The translations under genes and the position numbers were made by a program. From Phyto melanocephala (Eukaryota > Arthropoda > Insecta > Diptera > Rhinophoridae): a stretch of 64,000 nt of DNA. This document shows, piece by piece, positions 23,819 to 34,195 of this stretch; within the stretch, counting starts at the first letter, position 1; the number at the start of each line of letters is the position of its first letter. The notes under the pieces are model-generated. The model had not been told where the DNA came from. It searched no databases and was given only the letters and a program-made list of their open reading frames with translations. The stretch is from contig OW799236.1 in assembly GCA_941918925.1 (NCBI GenBank), forward strand, positions 122,213,062-122,277,061, read 5' to 3'.

Positions 23819-25573
23819 TTGTCCCCTTCACAGTGACTGAAGGGGAATATATAGGTTTGTCATTCCGTTTGTAATTTCTACTAAATTTTTTTTGACCCCA
23901 TAAAGTAAATACATATTTTTTTTGAAAGCATATGAATAGGGGGGTCGATTAAGCATTATCCGTTTGTCCGTGTGTATGTTGAAAACAACTTTTTGAAGTT
24001 CTCCCGATAATGGCAAGATTCGTGTAAGGTATAAAGATATCAGAAATTTTCGGTAGCAGATCGGTATTGGAAATCAGATTTATCGCCCCATAACTTTCTG
24101 AGAAATGAGCAAATAAACACGACTGCCTCTGTTTCTTCGCTTATTTTTACCATAGCATAGCTCACTTGGGTCCTCCGAGGGTCCCGTTGTGAAACCGTAG
24201 GCACCAACGCCCGTTCGTCTATGTCCTCTGGCCGTCGTTCCTCAGCCATCCTGTCCTGTTTATAAAGGTGTGGATCTTTTCCAGATCAACTGCAGAAAGA
24301 CAAGTTTTACTTTCAAGTATTCGCTGACCTAGAATCTGGTGTCTCGGGTCCCCGAATGCAGGACAATTACAGAGAAGATGTTCAGTTGTCTCCTCCTCTT
24401 CCTCGTTATCGCAACTTCTGCAGAAGTCGTTGTAAGGGATATTTAGCCTTTTCGCATGTGTACCTATAGGCCAGTGTCCGGTAATGACCGCTATGAGGTT
24501 CCTAAGGTGGATTCGGGGCATATTTACCGCATATTGCGTCCTATGCGCATCCATGTCAGGCCAGATCTTTCTGGTTTCCAAGCAAGTGGGTTCTCTCACG
24601 CATCTTTTCCCGACATCCAAAAAGAATCGATGCGAGATCAGCTGCTTATCCTTCGATAAGGGAATACCCAAAGCACAACTGGATTCAACCAAATCTAAGG
24701 TAGTACCGGCTTTTGCAAGTGCATCAGCTCTATTATAACCATCACTATCTCCTTGTCTAGGAACCCACTCAAGGGTATAGATTACTATTTTTATATTTGG
24801 TATGCCTCTGGAGATATTCATGAAAAATTTTGCATAAATAGGTCACTAATCAGCAAAGTTATAAGCAAAAATTATTTGGAAAAATATATATTTGTTCAAT
24901 ATATCAACTTTTTTTAACTCCTAAATAATTTTTAATCACGCTTAAGATATCAAATTATAAGCCGTAATATCAGAAATTATTTATAAGAAAAACTAACAAA
25001 TCGGTTTGAAACGAACTGAGACAAAAGCATCAAAATACAACTGCTTCGGTGTTTTTCCTAAAATTTACAAGCGGAAATTGATAATTTTCAGTTTCTATAC
25101 AGCCGAGAGAGCCAATATGGGGATCAAATGAAAGGGCTTGAGTATTAAAATACAGTAAGCTATGAAAAGAGAAAAAAAATCCAAGATGGCGTCCTAGATT
25201 AAATGGCGAATATGTGAGCCAGATATAGTAGTTACGACTTTGTCCCCTTTTACCCCCAGAATATTAGTATCAAATAAAAGGGCTTGGCAATTACAATGTA
25301 GTTAATTATTAAAAATGTTTAAAATCCAAGATGGCGTCTGAAATAAAATGCCGGAACAGATTTTTTAACTCCAACAATGTGGGTGTCAAATTAAAGGGTT
25401 TGACTGAGAATAAGTTATTATGTAAAAATTCGAAATAAAAGATGGAGTCGGGAATAATGACGAAAATGGCGTATTACATGAAATCTAAAATCTAGGCTTA
25501 GCTATTTATGTACATGACGATGAAGGGGATTATCAGATTCGGCACTGCCCAATTTAGAGACCTTACTTGTTTT
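23819..25573 (+). repeat. dispersed repeat, copy 2: long variant interrupted by a retroelement
   Basis: Starts with the degenerate palindrome CCCCTTCACAGTGACTGAAGG and follows the family to about 24,156. A retrotransposon tail is present at 24,157-24,835. The repeat resumes and ends at ATTCGGCACTGCCCAATTTA and CTTACTTGTTTT (25,573). Between 25,090 and 25,460 it carries about four diverged units of roughly 100 bp, each with ATCAAATGAAAGGGCTTG-like and AATCCAAGATGGCG-like motifs. Copy 3 (42,350) shares this section, which copies 1 and 4-7 lack. Confidence 0.7.
24157..24835 (-). pseudogene. non-LTR retrotransposon ORF2 tail (RNase H end + Cys/His motif)
   Basis: A 200-codon minus-strand frame (24219-24821) begins within an RNase H domain: LEWVPRQGDSDGYNRADALA includes the last catalytic Asp in the ADALAK segment. 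It then has LRNLIAVITGHWPIGTHAKR and a C-x2-C-x8-H-x4-C motif (CRSCDNEEEEETTEHLLC followed by NCPAF), typical of the C-termini of I/Loa/R1-type LINEs. It ends at TAG (24219). A short 3' UTR rich in G/C follows to about 24,157. The 5' part (endonuclease, RT, most of RNase H) is missing, the usual 5' truncation. The open frame suggests a fairly recent insertion. Confidence 0.85.
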
Positions 25574-25910
25574 ATATTTTTTTTTTTTGTAAATTGTGTT
25601 GCACTTATACACCAATTGTACATAAAAAGAGAGAAAATTAAAGTTAAATTTAACAAGCTGAAATTCTATGCATACTTATGTACATACATATGTCTCCACG
25701 GTTATAAATATTACTTCCTAAATTCCGTCAATGTAAGGCCACTTTACAATAATTCATTAATGAACTTGATACATTTTCTATGTTGAATTCTGTAAATCGA
25801 AAATATGTTTTCCCAGAATTGGAATACTATTTTATTCCAATTCAATTCAATTAAGATTGAGATGACCTGCAAAATTGAATGACCGAAAATTACTGAAATG
25901 TAAGACGACC
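25574..25910. other. intergenic DNA, nothing recognised
   Basis: Short AT-rich spacer. No feature seen. Confidence 0.4.
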
Positions 25911-26105
25911 AGGACGTCAATTCTCGTTTTGTGAAACTGCAAAATAAAAAGTATTTGTACTGTTAAATGTATTTTGGGATCGTATGCAACATAAAACATG
26001 TATGTTTTGGTGGTACCTTAATCAGAATGGAAAAAATGCTTCGAAAATTGGTTTACACGTATAAAAAGTGTATTGATTAATGGCTTGAAAGGCAATAAAT
26101 GTTTT
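25911..26105 (+). pseudogene. mariner 3'-end fragment beside a TIR-like motif
   Basis: 26,010-26,100 matches, nearly base for base, the 3' end of the mariner relic at 44,933-45,905 (AAAATGCTTCGAAAATTGGT, then TTTACACGTAT). It encodes only the last ~30 codons, with shifts. Just left, GTCAATTCTCGTTTTGTGAA at 25,916 is the same terminus as the hairpin at 11-91. Confidence 0.65.
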
Positions 26106-26324
26106 TTTTTTTTTGGTGATTTGTTATCTCTAATCCCGAACTATACCAGACAACCCTCCTAAAGGCCGACTAAACATTAAAATTTCTAAGTGAAACCGTA
26201 AAATTGAAATATCACAACTAAAGCTTACGATTGTCAAAAATTTTTGTTATCATAAAAAACTGCTTCCATTTGTGTATTTTCACTAAAATTGCTTTAATTG
26301 TTAAAGAGAAAAAAACGTTTTATT

Positions 26325-26457
26325 CAGCCTTATCGTCATTGGCGTGTCGTTTCTGTGTCGAAAACGACAGAAATACGACAAGGTCTCATTCATTTTACAT
26401 TGTCGTAAATATTACACGGTACCAAAAAATACGACAACGCCACTGACAATAAGGCTG
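26325..26457. repeat. 133 bp MITE with CAGCCTTATCGTCATTGGCG ends
   Basis: The left end CAGCCTTATCGTCATTGGCG pairs with CGCCACTGACAATAAGGCTG ending at 26457. The inside also repeats TCGTATTT/GACAACG motifs. No clear duplication; no coding capacity. Confidence 0.65.
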
Positions 26458-26535
26458 ACTTACTTCTTCCGTATGCAGTCGACTTTAGGTGGTAGAAATA
26501 TCTTGAAATTACTGAACTTTAAATTATGACAGAAA

Positions 26536-26972
26536 GGCCGACGTCCTAAACGCAATTTGCAATTCATAATTTAAAAAAATGCGTATGCAATGCTAAACAT
26601 GTCTTAAGTGCAACCTTGCGTTGCAGAGATTTTTTTTGCATTTTATCGGCATTTAGGAACGCTCATGGGTCCACTTTTTGTCTCTGCAATATAAAGTGTT
26701 TAATTATTTAAATTATTAGTCTGTGATTTAAATAAACTCTATCAATTATAAATAATTTATTAAAAATAAACAAAGAAAATACTAACTCAGCCATTGCAGC
26801 TCAAATGTTTGCATACAAAATAAAAATGATGCGCGATTTTGACAGCTGATACTTAGTAAAATGAGTTGCCAAACGATTAGGAACATTGGACATTGCTAGA
26901 AAGTTTACATATGCGTTTACGAAGTGTATGCATTGTAAATATGCATTGCAACTTGCGTTTAGGAAGTCGGCC
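26536..26972. repeat. 437 bp TIR element with GGCCGAC ends, AAA target site
   Basis: GGCCGACGTCCTAAACGCAA at 26536 pairs with TTGCGTTTAGGAAGTCGGCC ending at 26972, with one mismatch in 20 and similarity continuing for about 20 more bases. AAA flanks both sides (26533-26535, 26973-26975). The interior is non-coding. Confidence 0.75.
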
Positions 26973-26975
26973 AAA

Positions 26976-27264
26976 CTCTGCGCAGATATTAGTATAAGCA
27001 TTTATTGAAAAAAAAATAAGGTTTCTTTTTACAAAATAATTTTCTACTTCGTATGGCGTCGCCAAAGTCCCCAACTGTGTGTTTGTTAATAAATTTCTAT
27101 CGGTCAAATGTCCCTCTACGCCACAAACAACAAATCTACGATTCTTATGCTAAAAAGTTAAGAGCGAACTGAGATAGGGAAGACATTGAAAGTATAAATA
27201 CTGACAATAGGCGACTGGAAAGCCAATTCTTTGTTTTAAGTAATCATCCTCAGTGTTAGAGGTA
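26976..27264. other. short spacer, nothing recognised
   Basis: No coding or structural signal beyond the edges of the neighbouring elements. Confidence 0.4.
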
Positions 27265-27985
27265 TAGAACTTCCGATGGGGATAACTGTAAAACTAGCTG
27301 TCATACTAACAAATCGTGTTAGATCTTTTATCAATATAATTTGATTAATCACCACGTATAGACTTACACTAGAACAACGTTTGCAAACGTGGAAATTAAT
27401 TTCCCAAATTCGCGCTCTGTTCGCCTAACCTAGAGGACTTTGTCAGGTTTACGGTGCCCATAATCGTCCAACTTAGCAGTTAATACGTAATACTTTGGAT
27501 CAAATCATGACCACATTTACTTTTCTGAATAATATTTATCCAAATCGAACTCAAAGGCGCAAGTGTGACAGAGGACTCGAATTTATCGATCTGACGCCTG
27601 TCTCAGCAACTCGGTCCCGTGATCCGTGATGTCATTGGAAATCATTTGCAGGAGAAATGGTTTAAAAAATTGGCTCATCATGCGATACAGCACGTGACAC
27701 CATCACTTTGTTGAGCAAAACGTTTTGTAACGGAATTTTTACAAAGAAATGGACCTGTAAATAAATCATATCGTTAGTGTGATTGGACTACTTTTCGTGG
27801 AAGTACGTCAGTTCTATGTTCTGTGGTGATAAACCAGCAACAATGAATTATTTTGAGGCAAATATTCGACATAGTATGAACAAAAAAATACCGGGTATGT
27901 TGAAAAAAGTGTTGGAAAATTGGACCGCCAGTCGCCAAGCGCAGTCGCGAAGGTCATATGCAAGAAATTATTTTTAAATATTGTT
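27265..27985 (+). pseudogene. mariner-family relic (DUF4817-type transposase)
   Basis: The 5' end (AACTTCCGATGGGGATAACT...) is shared with the relic ending near 33,945. A degraded N-terminus reads RLTLEQRLQT near 27,365. The C-terminus is open for 64 codons (27783-27977), with the family pattern DYF-W-YV-S-F--DKPAT, then ANIRH and VLENWT, and a basic ARNYF end. The central DDE region is destroyed by stops. Dead copy. Confidence 0.75.
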
Positions 27986-29226
27986 GAAATGAAGCCAGCA
28001 TTTTAGTCATTCTATTGAATTTATTGTGTTTTATTTTTAAATACAATTATATACTTCTAAAAAACACTATATTCAAGTACGTTTAACAAAATTTCTTAAA
28101 CTTTGTCAGGTGAATTTTCTTCAAAAAGTTCTCATGCATTCCAAAGTATTTTAAACATCCTGTTATATTCTTAATAATATTTCCTTAATATACCGACAAT
28201 TCTTTAATTCACTACTTAATAATTCAACTAAGGTCTAACTATAATGAAATAATCGATGACATACCATCATGCACTTTCAAAAAATCATAAAACTTTGTCT
28301 CTAAAGAAAAAAAGAAAAAAGCACATTTTGTTCCTATCCAAGTTAAGTAGAAGCCGAATTTTATGAACACTTCATGCTAAATTTCTATTGAAAAATAGCC
28401 AGTTATTGTGTCAAGCTTAACAACATATTGACTATGACCTGTACGGTACAACCTTTTTGAAACATTTTTAAGGTCCGCCTAATAAATCAATTAAAAGTTA
28501 TTGTCTCATATCAAATATTTTTTATTTTTATTTTTTACTCGCTTGTTGTTAGTTCTTATAAAGAGTGCAATGTAATACCATTTGTATAATTTCTAATAAT
28601 TTATAAATTTTAAGACATGCACGCGTTGCATTTTTTTTTCGACTTAATATTTTAAACAGTTTTAAAAATTGTTTTTTTTTAATGCTGACGAAGAAATGTT
28701 GCTGTTACTTATTATGCACATAACAAGCCAGGCTTAAATAATTTTTATGAGAAGAATGTATTCTTTACAAATATTTATATAAATAAAAACGAGTTACATA
28801 CTAAATAATACTTGAATTCGAATGTGTTTGAGTTTGTGTTTTTGTTTTTAATTTATGCTGAATTTATTTAACGTTTTTTTTTTCTCTTTTAATTTGTTAC
28901 TTTTAAATCCGGGAATTTTCTCTTTATTTTCCTACTTTCTTGTCATAAATTTGTTTAACATTATCGAAAACAAAAACTACAAAAGAAAAAATCTTAATTC
29001 TGAAAGCTAATTTTTCATTATTTTATTTTACGTTATTTGTGTATTTATCAGGTGTTATTACATGTTTGTAAATTAATTGTGTAAATCTTTATGGTGTTGC
29101 ATTATTTATAAGCTTTAAAATATGTAATAAATATTACATTCGTATAATTTTTAAGTGTTTTTAAATAAAACTCCATTTTTATTTAAAAACATACATATGT
29201 GTGATTAATAAATATTTTTTTTCTCC
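27986..29226. other. AT-rich intergenic DNA
   Basis: About 1.2 kb without a recognised element. Several AATAAA hexamers occur on the minus strand (for example TTTATT near 29,178) that could serve the candidate terminal exon at 29,227. Confidence 0.4.
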
Positions 29227-29272
29227 TTATTTTGGCACATATTTGCCATGGCGATTTTTATAATTGCTGTGC
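29227..29272 (-). other. candidate terminal coding exon on the minus strand
   Basis: A good acceptor (pyrimidine tract ending TTTCTTTCAG at 29,273) is followed by HSNYKNRHGKYVPK and TAA at 29,229-29,227. The peptide is basic and does not look like the surrounding AT-biased noise, but it is only 14 residues and no family is recognised. It could be chance. Confidence 0.22.
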
Positions 29273-29279
29273 CTGAAAG

Positions 29280-29794
29280 AAATAGCTACTTAAGTCGGTT
29301 TAAACTTCAAAATGTGATAATGACACAATTGTGATTCTGAGATTTCAAACTACTCCCAGGAAAATTTTAGAGCTTTAGACTAATAGACATACTTCATCAT
29401 CATTAGTAGTGTCTTCCAGAAAATATTTAACACTGACAGCATGGTTTTTGTTATTTTAGAACTCCAGCGAGCGGAATTGAACTAAATACTTATAGGTAGA
29501 AATTATTAGTCGGATTTGAAAACCAACCAGGCAGCAGGTCCTGATTAAGTTTCTGTCACTGGAAATTAAAAGGCTGTCCTAATTGTTGCTACTCTTAGTA
29601 GATCTTAGCCAAAGTAAAAATTACAATGGAATAGCTTTCTTAAACCAGTACGTTTTAACAGATTTAATCCGATAATAAACCCCGAAAATCATGGGCAGAA
29701 CACATAAGCTCTTTGGGCGTTATAACACAATTAAAGAAATATAATTTTCACTTCTATCTTATATTTGTCAATATCGAGAGGGTTTTTGAAAGAC
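29280..29794. other. intergenic DNA, nothing recognised
   Basis: No reading frame, repeat end or RNA gene recognised. Confidence 0.4.
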
Positions 29795-29884
29795 CAGGGG
29801 GCTAATTCTCGCATTCGTGATCGAAATACAACTCGTAATTTCGATAGCGTACAATTTTCTTATGATGTTACTCGATACGAAGCC

Positions 29885-30192
29885 TACGGTCTACACCAGC
29901 CATCGATTTGTTTGAACAACGAACAATTTTTTGTGCGCACATGAATTTGCCTGGTGTGGACCGCTGTTGTCGATGTTTTGTTCTTGTTCAAATAGCGTTG
30001 TCAGAACATTTGTTCGAACAACGATGTCTGATATTAGAAGGCATTTTGAATATAAAAGAACGAGACGACACATAAAAATACCAACAAAATACTCTTTATA
30101 CGCTTTCTCCATATCAAAGAACATGAACAATTTTTTGACAGTTGCTCTGCCGACGTTTTGTTCTAGTCTAAATCGATGGCTCGTCAAGACGT
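29885..30192. repeat. nested hairpin insert inside the TIR element
   Basis: The left end TACGGTCTACACCAGCC plus CATCGATTT matches the reverse complement of the right end (CGATGGCTCGTCAAGACGTA). A smaller palindrome GGTCTACACCAG/CTGGTGTGGACC (29,888-29,962) lies inside the left arm. About 308 bp, non-coding. Confidence 0.55.
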
Positions 30193-30352
30193 AGAGAAAC
30201 AAATCGAGTTTTTAGTTCAGTGTTGTAAACTTGTTTTTTTTTCATATTTTTTGAAATTAAAAAAAAATTAAAGCCTATACAAGTTTTATGTACATAGGGA
30301 TTTATTACTATTTTTACTGCATTTCGATACCCATATTAGGTGTTTCTAACTC

Positions 30353-31204
30353 CTATCTTCGTATTTGCAACTCTATTTCTTTAATTTGTTTGTCTAAGTA
30401 TTGCTCCTCTTCCTTAATTTGTAGGCTTTTCTTTTTCATTTCAATTAACTGAATATTCAGTTCGACATTCTTTTGTTTTAATTCGAGGTCTTGTTTTTTT
30501 ATTTCTATAAGGGAATCTAATCTTTTTAGCATCTCCTTCTGGTAGTTCTCTGTAGTCATCATATATTTTTTTTGGCAAGGTAGTTTTTGTTTCCCTTTTC
30601 TTTACGCTATTTTTTTAAGTGTCTCCGTATATTATTCTTTTTTTCTTTTTTTTTTTTGATTCTTCTAAATCATCATCTTCTACACATGAGGAGTGGTTAC
30701 TGTCCGAGACTAAAGATGAAGCAGTGCATGGCAAGTCATTATTGTGATTTTCAGGCGCTATTACGCTTAATTCATCATCTAAAGGCTTGAGGTTTGACTT
30801 TGGCTCTGTTTGTGTTTTTAAAACTGATCCAAAGCTTTACACAGCTTTCAGACCCTAAACAGCGACATCTATTCCAGCAGCAGCCAAGATTTGTTTCTCT
30901 ACTTGAGTGAGAATTTTTTCTTCATACGGGCCAACAACGGTTCTTTTCTTCGAAAATTTTTTAAAAGAAAACTTCTTTTTTACATGTTGTTTTTGATCAG
31001 CGTATACCTAAACAAGAAAATCATTACTAAAAGTAAAACAATTTTTTCTTGTTATATTACCTTCCGCCACATTTTCACATCTTTTATTGGTGGACCAGAA
31101 GCATTAAGTTTCGCGGCTAGTTGCTCCCAAAGTTGGATAGCCCTCGCTTTCCCTTGTGAACTGTTCGGTAAAACGCTTTTTGCCAAATCTGTGTGCTTTG
31201 CCAT
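30353..31204 (-). pseudogene. Myb/SANT-like (zeste-type) DNA-binding protein, broken
   Basis: Exon 1 (31204-31061) starts MAKHTDLAKSVL and contains QLWEQLAAKLNASGPPIKDV and MWRK. The GPPIKDVKxW pattern is the core of the zeste-type Myb/SANT DNA-binding fold. A GT donor at 31060 and an AG acceptor at 31008 join to exon 2 (from 31007: VYADQKQHVKKKFS). The frame reaches TAG at 30857-30855 after 98 residues. The same frame has one more stop and then re-opens into an acidic Ser-rich stretch. A frame change near an A-run leads to a charged coiled coil ending at 30353 (30,353-30,562). Both parts match one family architecture, so two stops and a shift have disabled it. Confidence 0.7.
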
Positions 31205-31410
31205 AAAAATCCCAAGGATCTCTTTTTGAGAATAATTTATTTTTGTTTACTTTGACCTAGAAATATAACAATTTACTCGTTATCAAATGTCATCATTAGA
31301 AATTTCGATAGTCGATACTCGATAACGAATGAGAGAATCCCAAAAGTAAGAAAACTCGCACGTTCGACATAGAATTTCGCTCGTAATCGGATGCGAGAAT
31401 CAGCCCCAGG

Positions 31411-32135
31411 AGACAAATTATGGCTATCGAAATTTTACTCGAACTATCGAGTTTACTTTTTTTTGATATAGAGATTATAATAAGAATTTTTAAATACCGT
31501 ATTTAGCAACCTGCGACCAAATTATGGTATTCGAATGCTATTAAAATTTTACGTTCGTGCACGATTCTAGTAAGAATATTATAATTTCGCAAGCAATAAA
31601 ATGCCGTAATTTGGCTCTTGCTATCTGGGCGGAATTCATAAGTAAAGGTGTCAGACAAATCGATAAAATCCGAGAGCTGTTTTTGATTAAAATTCCCAAG
31701 ACGTACATGGTGTATGTATGTATATGGGTAGGAATAATTAGAAAAGATGACTAATTTGATATGGAAACATATACGATTAAAAAATTAATATCATTTACAT
31801 TAGTCGATATATACAAAAATAGCAATGTTTTCTTCAAAGGCCATTGAACTCCAGTATCCCATTCTGGTATTTATCCACCAGATCTCAGTTCGTACCACAC
31901 TTATATTAAAAACTAAATATGCTACAAAAAATCATTAAACTTTTATTATGTATTTCGATAATTTTACCAGAACTTTTTAAATTTTTTTTGTTGCCGAACG
32001 TAGTGTCTTTTTAGATTTTTCGTTATATCGATATGAAATGTCCATGATATGCTATACAGGTTGACCTCGATTAACACGAGCTTCTTATAGCACAGTTTAT
32101 TAAACACAGAAAAATCCTCCGTTTTGAACAAATAT
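31411..32135. other. intergenic DNA, nothing recognised
   Basis: AT-rich. Short motifs such as CTATCGAAATTTTACTCGAA near 31,425 echo the end of the neighbouring element but form no clear second copy. Confidence 0.4.
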
Positions 32136-33945
32136 TTTTTTAGTTTAAAAATTTCATGATATTTAATATTTTTAAATAATTTCTGGCACATGACCTCGGC
32201 GATTGTGCCTTATGAACGCCATCCTGGTGGTCTAATTTTTCACCACTTTTTTGAGCATATTTCGTTAATAGTGGGTCAAATATTGGCTTCTTAAAAATAA
32301 ATTGTTGATCGCTTATCAGCATAGGCTGGATATTGAGCATACTCCTATAAAAAGTAGTCAAAAGGTGTCAAATCACAGCAACGAGGTGAAAAATTTACAA
32401 GTTATTTTTTTTTTTATAGTGATGGTTTCACGTTTCCCCGTCTTGTTAAAAACATTTTAACTCCGAATTATTTACAATGGCATGAGAAATAAATACCTTC
32501 AGAATCAGGAGTTTAATTTGCCGATATAGGTTTTGGATCGCTAAATTCAAGTTCAGCGGTGATGGATTCTTCTGTACGCATGGCAAGGGTTCAATTTGGG
32601 TGAATATTTTACAAATGAGTAAATATGGTCATGAATCGATCCATAGTCATAGCTGCCAGATAAAGTAGGGGCAAAATCGTCTAATTTGGGGAAAAAAATC
32701 GTCAAAATCGTCAAATAGTTTACTCAAATCGTCATAAAAACGTCAAAATAAAAAAACGCATTTTTCAAAACAAAACATTTTTTATTTAATGCATAACATA
32801 ACAAACTTTTTAAATCCAGAGAAATCAATGGTTTTATTAGATCCTTTTAAAATAAGAACATGACAATAAATATAATACAATTTAGAATTAATTTCGAAAA
32901 ATAAATATTAATATGTATATAAATACAAAAAATAATAAATAATGAATTGGCTGCATCTAATTCAGACTAATTATAATCATTTCTTTCTAAAGTTTCTACC
33001 GATTAAGGTAGCTTTAGAAAAGCGTAAGACGAGCACAACGCCAAAATAAACTACATCGTTTCGCTTTTTAGCCCATAAACTTATTTCTGAATCTGCAAAC
33101 CAGTCTTCCTTAATTTTCCTCTTCTTGTTCGTTACCTGTGAAAAACACCATTAAAATTTTATTTTAGCTACTACAAAGTTTTGTATAAAAAATGGATGAA
33201 ACTTCTACTTACAGAGGAAGAGCTGCTAGAATTTTCATCATCTTGGTTTTCTATTGAAAATATAATGTTTGATTTTTAAGGTTTTAATGTATAATTAAAA
33301 AGAACTTACCATTTTGTTGAAGTATTTAATTTGTCACTTAAATTATTTAAATAAATTTACTTAAAAAACTAAAATTGTTTTAAACGCATTTCCAAATTTA
33401 TATTTGTTCATGTTGTAGGTATCAGTTGATAAAATGTGGCATATAATATGTTAAAAATGTACAAAGTAAAAAAATTACCCACACAAACACATTTAATAAT
33501 GATCGATGTATCTCTTTCACTCTGTTCTATTATTAATAACATAAAAAACCGTTACAAATTATTTTTATTTAGTTTAAGGTTGATATAGAAGTAATGAAAA
33601 ATTTTGCAAACTTGAATTCTTGAAAATCGTCAAAAACATAGCATAAATCGTCAAATCGTCAACACTTAATTTTAGCACGTAAAATTGTCAAAATGACGAT
33701 AAATCGTCAAATCTGGCAGCTATGTCCATAGTATTGCGTTATACCTACTCAGATGTTTGCTTATGAGCATCTTAAACTTGACGTAGTGCTCTATAAATTT
33801 GTAGAATAAGCCCGAATTTCAACGATTTGTTAACGTTGTTCTGGTGTAAGTCTTTGCATGCTGATTTGCCAAAATACACTAAAAACAGACTAACACACTT
33901 CATTAGTATGGCAGCTAGTTTTACAGTTATCTATATCGGAAGTTC
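32136..33945 (-). pseudogene. mariner-family relic split by a hAT-like insertion
   Basis: Read on the minus strand, the 5' end near 33,945 matches the relic at 27,265. MQRLTPEQR follows near 33,860, the usual N-terminus of this transposase group. The C-terminal part includes RCCDLTPFDYFL (third catalytic Asp region, still Asp) near 32,370 and ends about 32,140. Many stops and shifts are present. The coding region is interrupted at 32,640-33,732 by the hAT-like element, so the mariner inserted first. Confidence 0.75.
32648..33724 (-). mobile_element. hAT-like element with 8 bp target duplication
   Basis: Ends are CATAGCTGCCAGAT and ATCTGGCAGCTATG, a perfect 14 bp inverted repeat. TCCATAGT is duplicated at 32640-32647 and 33725-33732, and 8 bp is the hAT hallmark. 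Many AAATCGTC motifs lie just inside both ends, all in the same direct orientation. Minus-strand segments with GT-AG borders around 33,312, 33,255-33,216 and 33,136-32,978 splice into a short basic open frame (with VTNKKRKIKEDWFADSEI) ending at a TGA. It may be the decayed N-terminus of a BED-finger transposase; its expected Cys pairs are absent. Non-autonomous. Confidence 0.75.
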
Positions 33946-33967
33946 TATAGGTCTAACAAACACCTCT

Positions 33968-34195
33968 TACTTATACTTAACAATTACTGCTTGAGCGGAA
34001 TTGCGTTTGCAAAAACACTGTGGAAAAAAAAGACCGATAACCAACACGACGGCAGTAACGTTAATAAATACTCTCGTTTTATTGTTATTTTTAGGTTTTT
34101 TTTTTTTTTGAAAATATGGAAACATTGTTGAGTGAGAGCATGGAAAAAACGCTCTTAAAATTATTAAGATTCTCACGACTGATTTTGTGACGACT
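33968..34195 (-). repeat. dispersed repeat Y, copy a (uninterrupted)
   Basis: Shares with 49,915-51,060, in the same order, CTTAACAATTACTGCTTGAG, GGAATTGCGTTTGCAAAA, GCAGTAACGTTAAT, GAAAATATGGAAACATTGTT and ACGCTCTTAAAATTATT. Here the stretch is continuous, while in copy b a mariner splits it. No coding content is recognised. Strand assignment is arbitrary. Confidence 0.55.

Larger units (their letters stand above)
29799..31406 (-). mobile_element. TIR element carrying a broken Myb/SANT gene
   Basis: GGGCTAATTCTCGCATTCG at 29799 and CGAGAATCAGCCC ending at 31406 form inverted ends that stay related for about 30 bases, including CGAAAT on both sides. CAGG lies at both edges (29795-29798, 31407-31410), giving a 4 bp target duplication within one base of ambiguity. 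The only coding content is the Myb/SANT pseudogene at 30,353-31,204; no transposase is present. The termini resemble those at 11 and 25,916. The superfamily is unresolved; Myb/SANT genes often accompany PIF/Harbinger transposases, but the CAGG target does not fit the TWA rule. Confidence 0.7.

Noticed and set aside
24456..24738. Plus-strand frames across the LINE tail at 24 kb
   Set aside because: Antisense to the RNase H frame.
29891..30202. 103-codon minus and 87-codon plus frames in the nested hairpin
   Set aside because: Both follow from inverted-repeat symmetry; no protein family.
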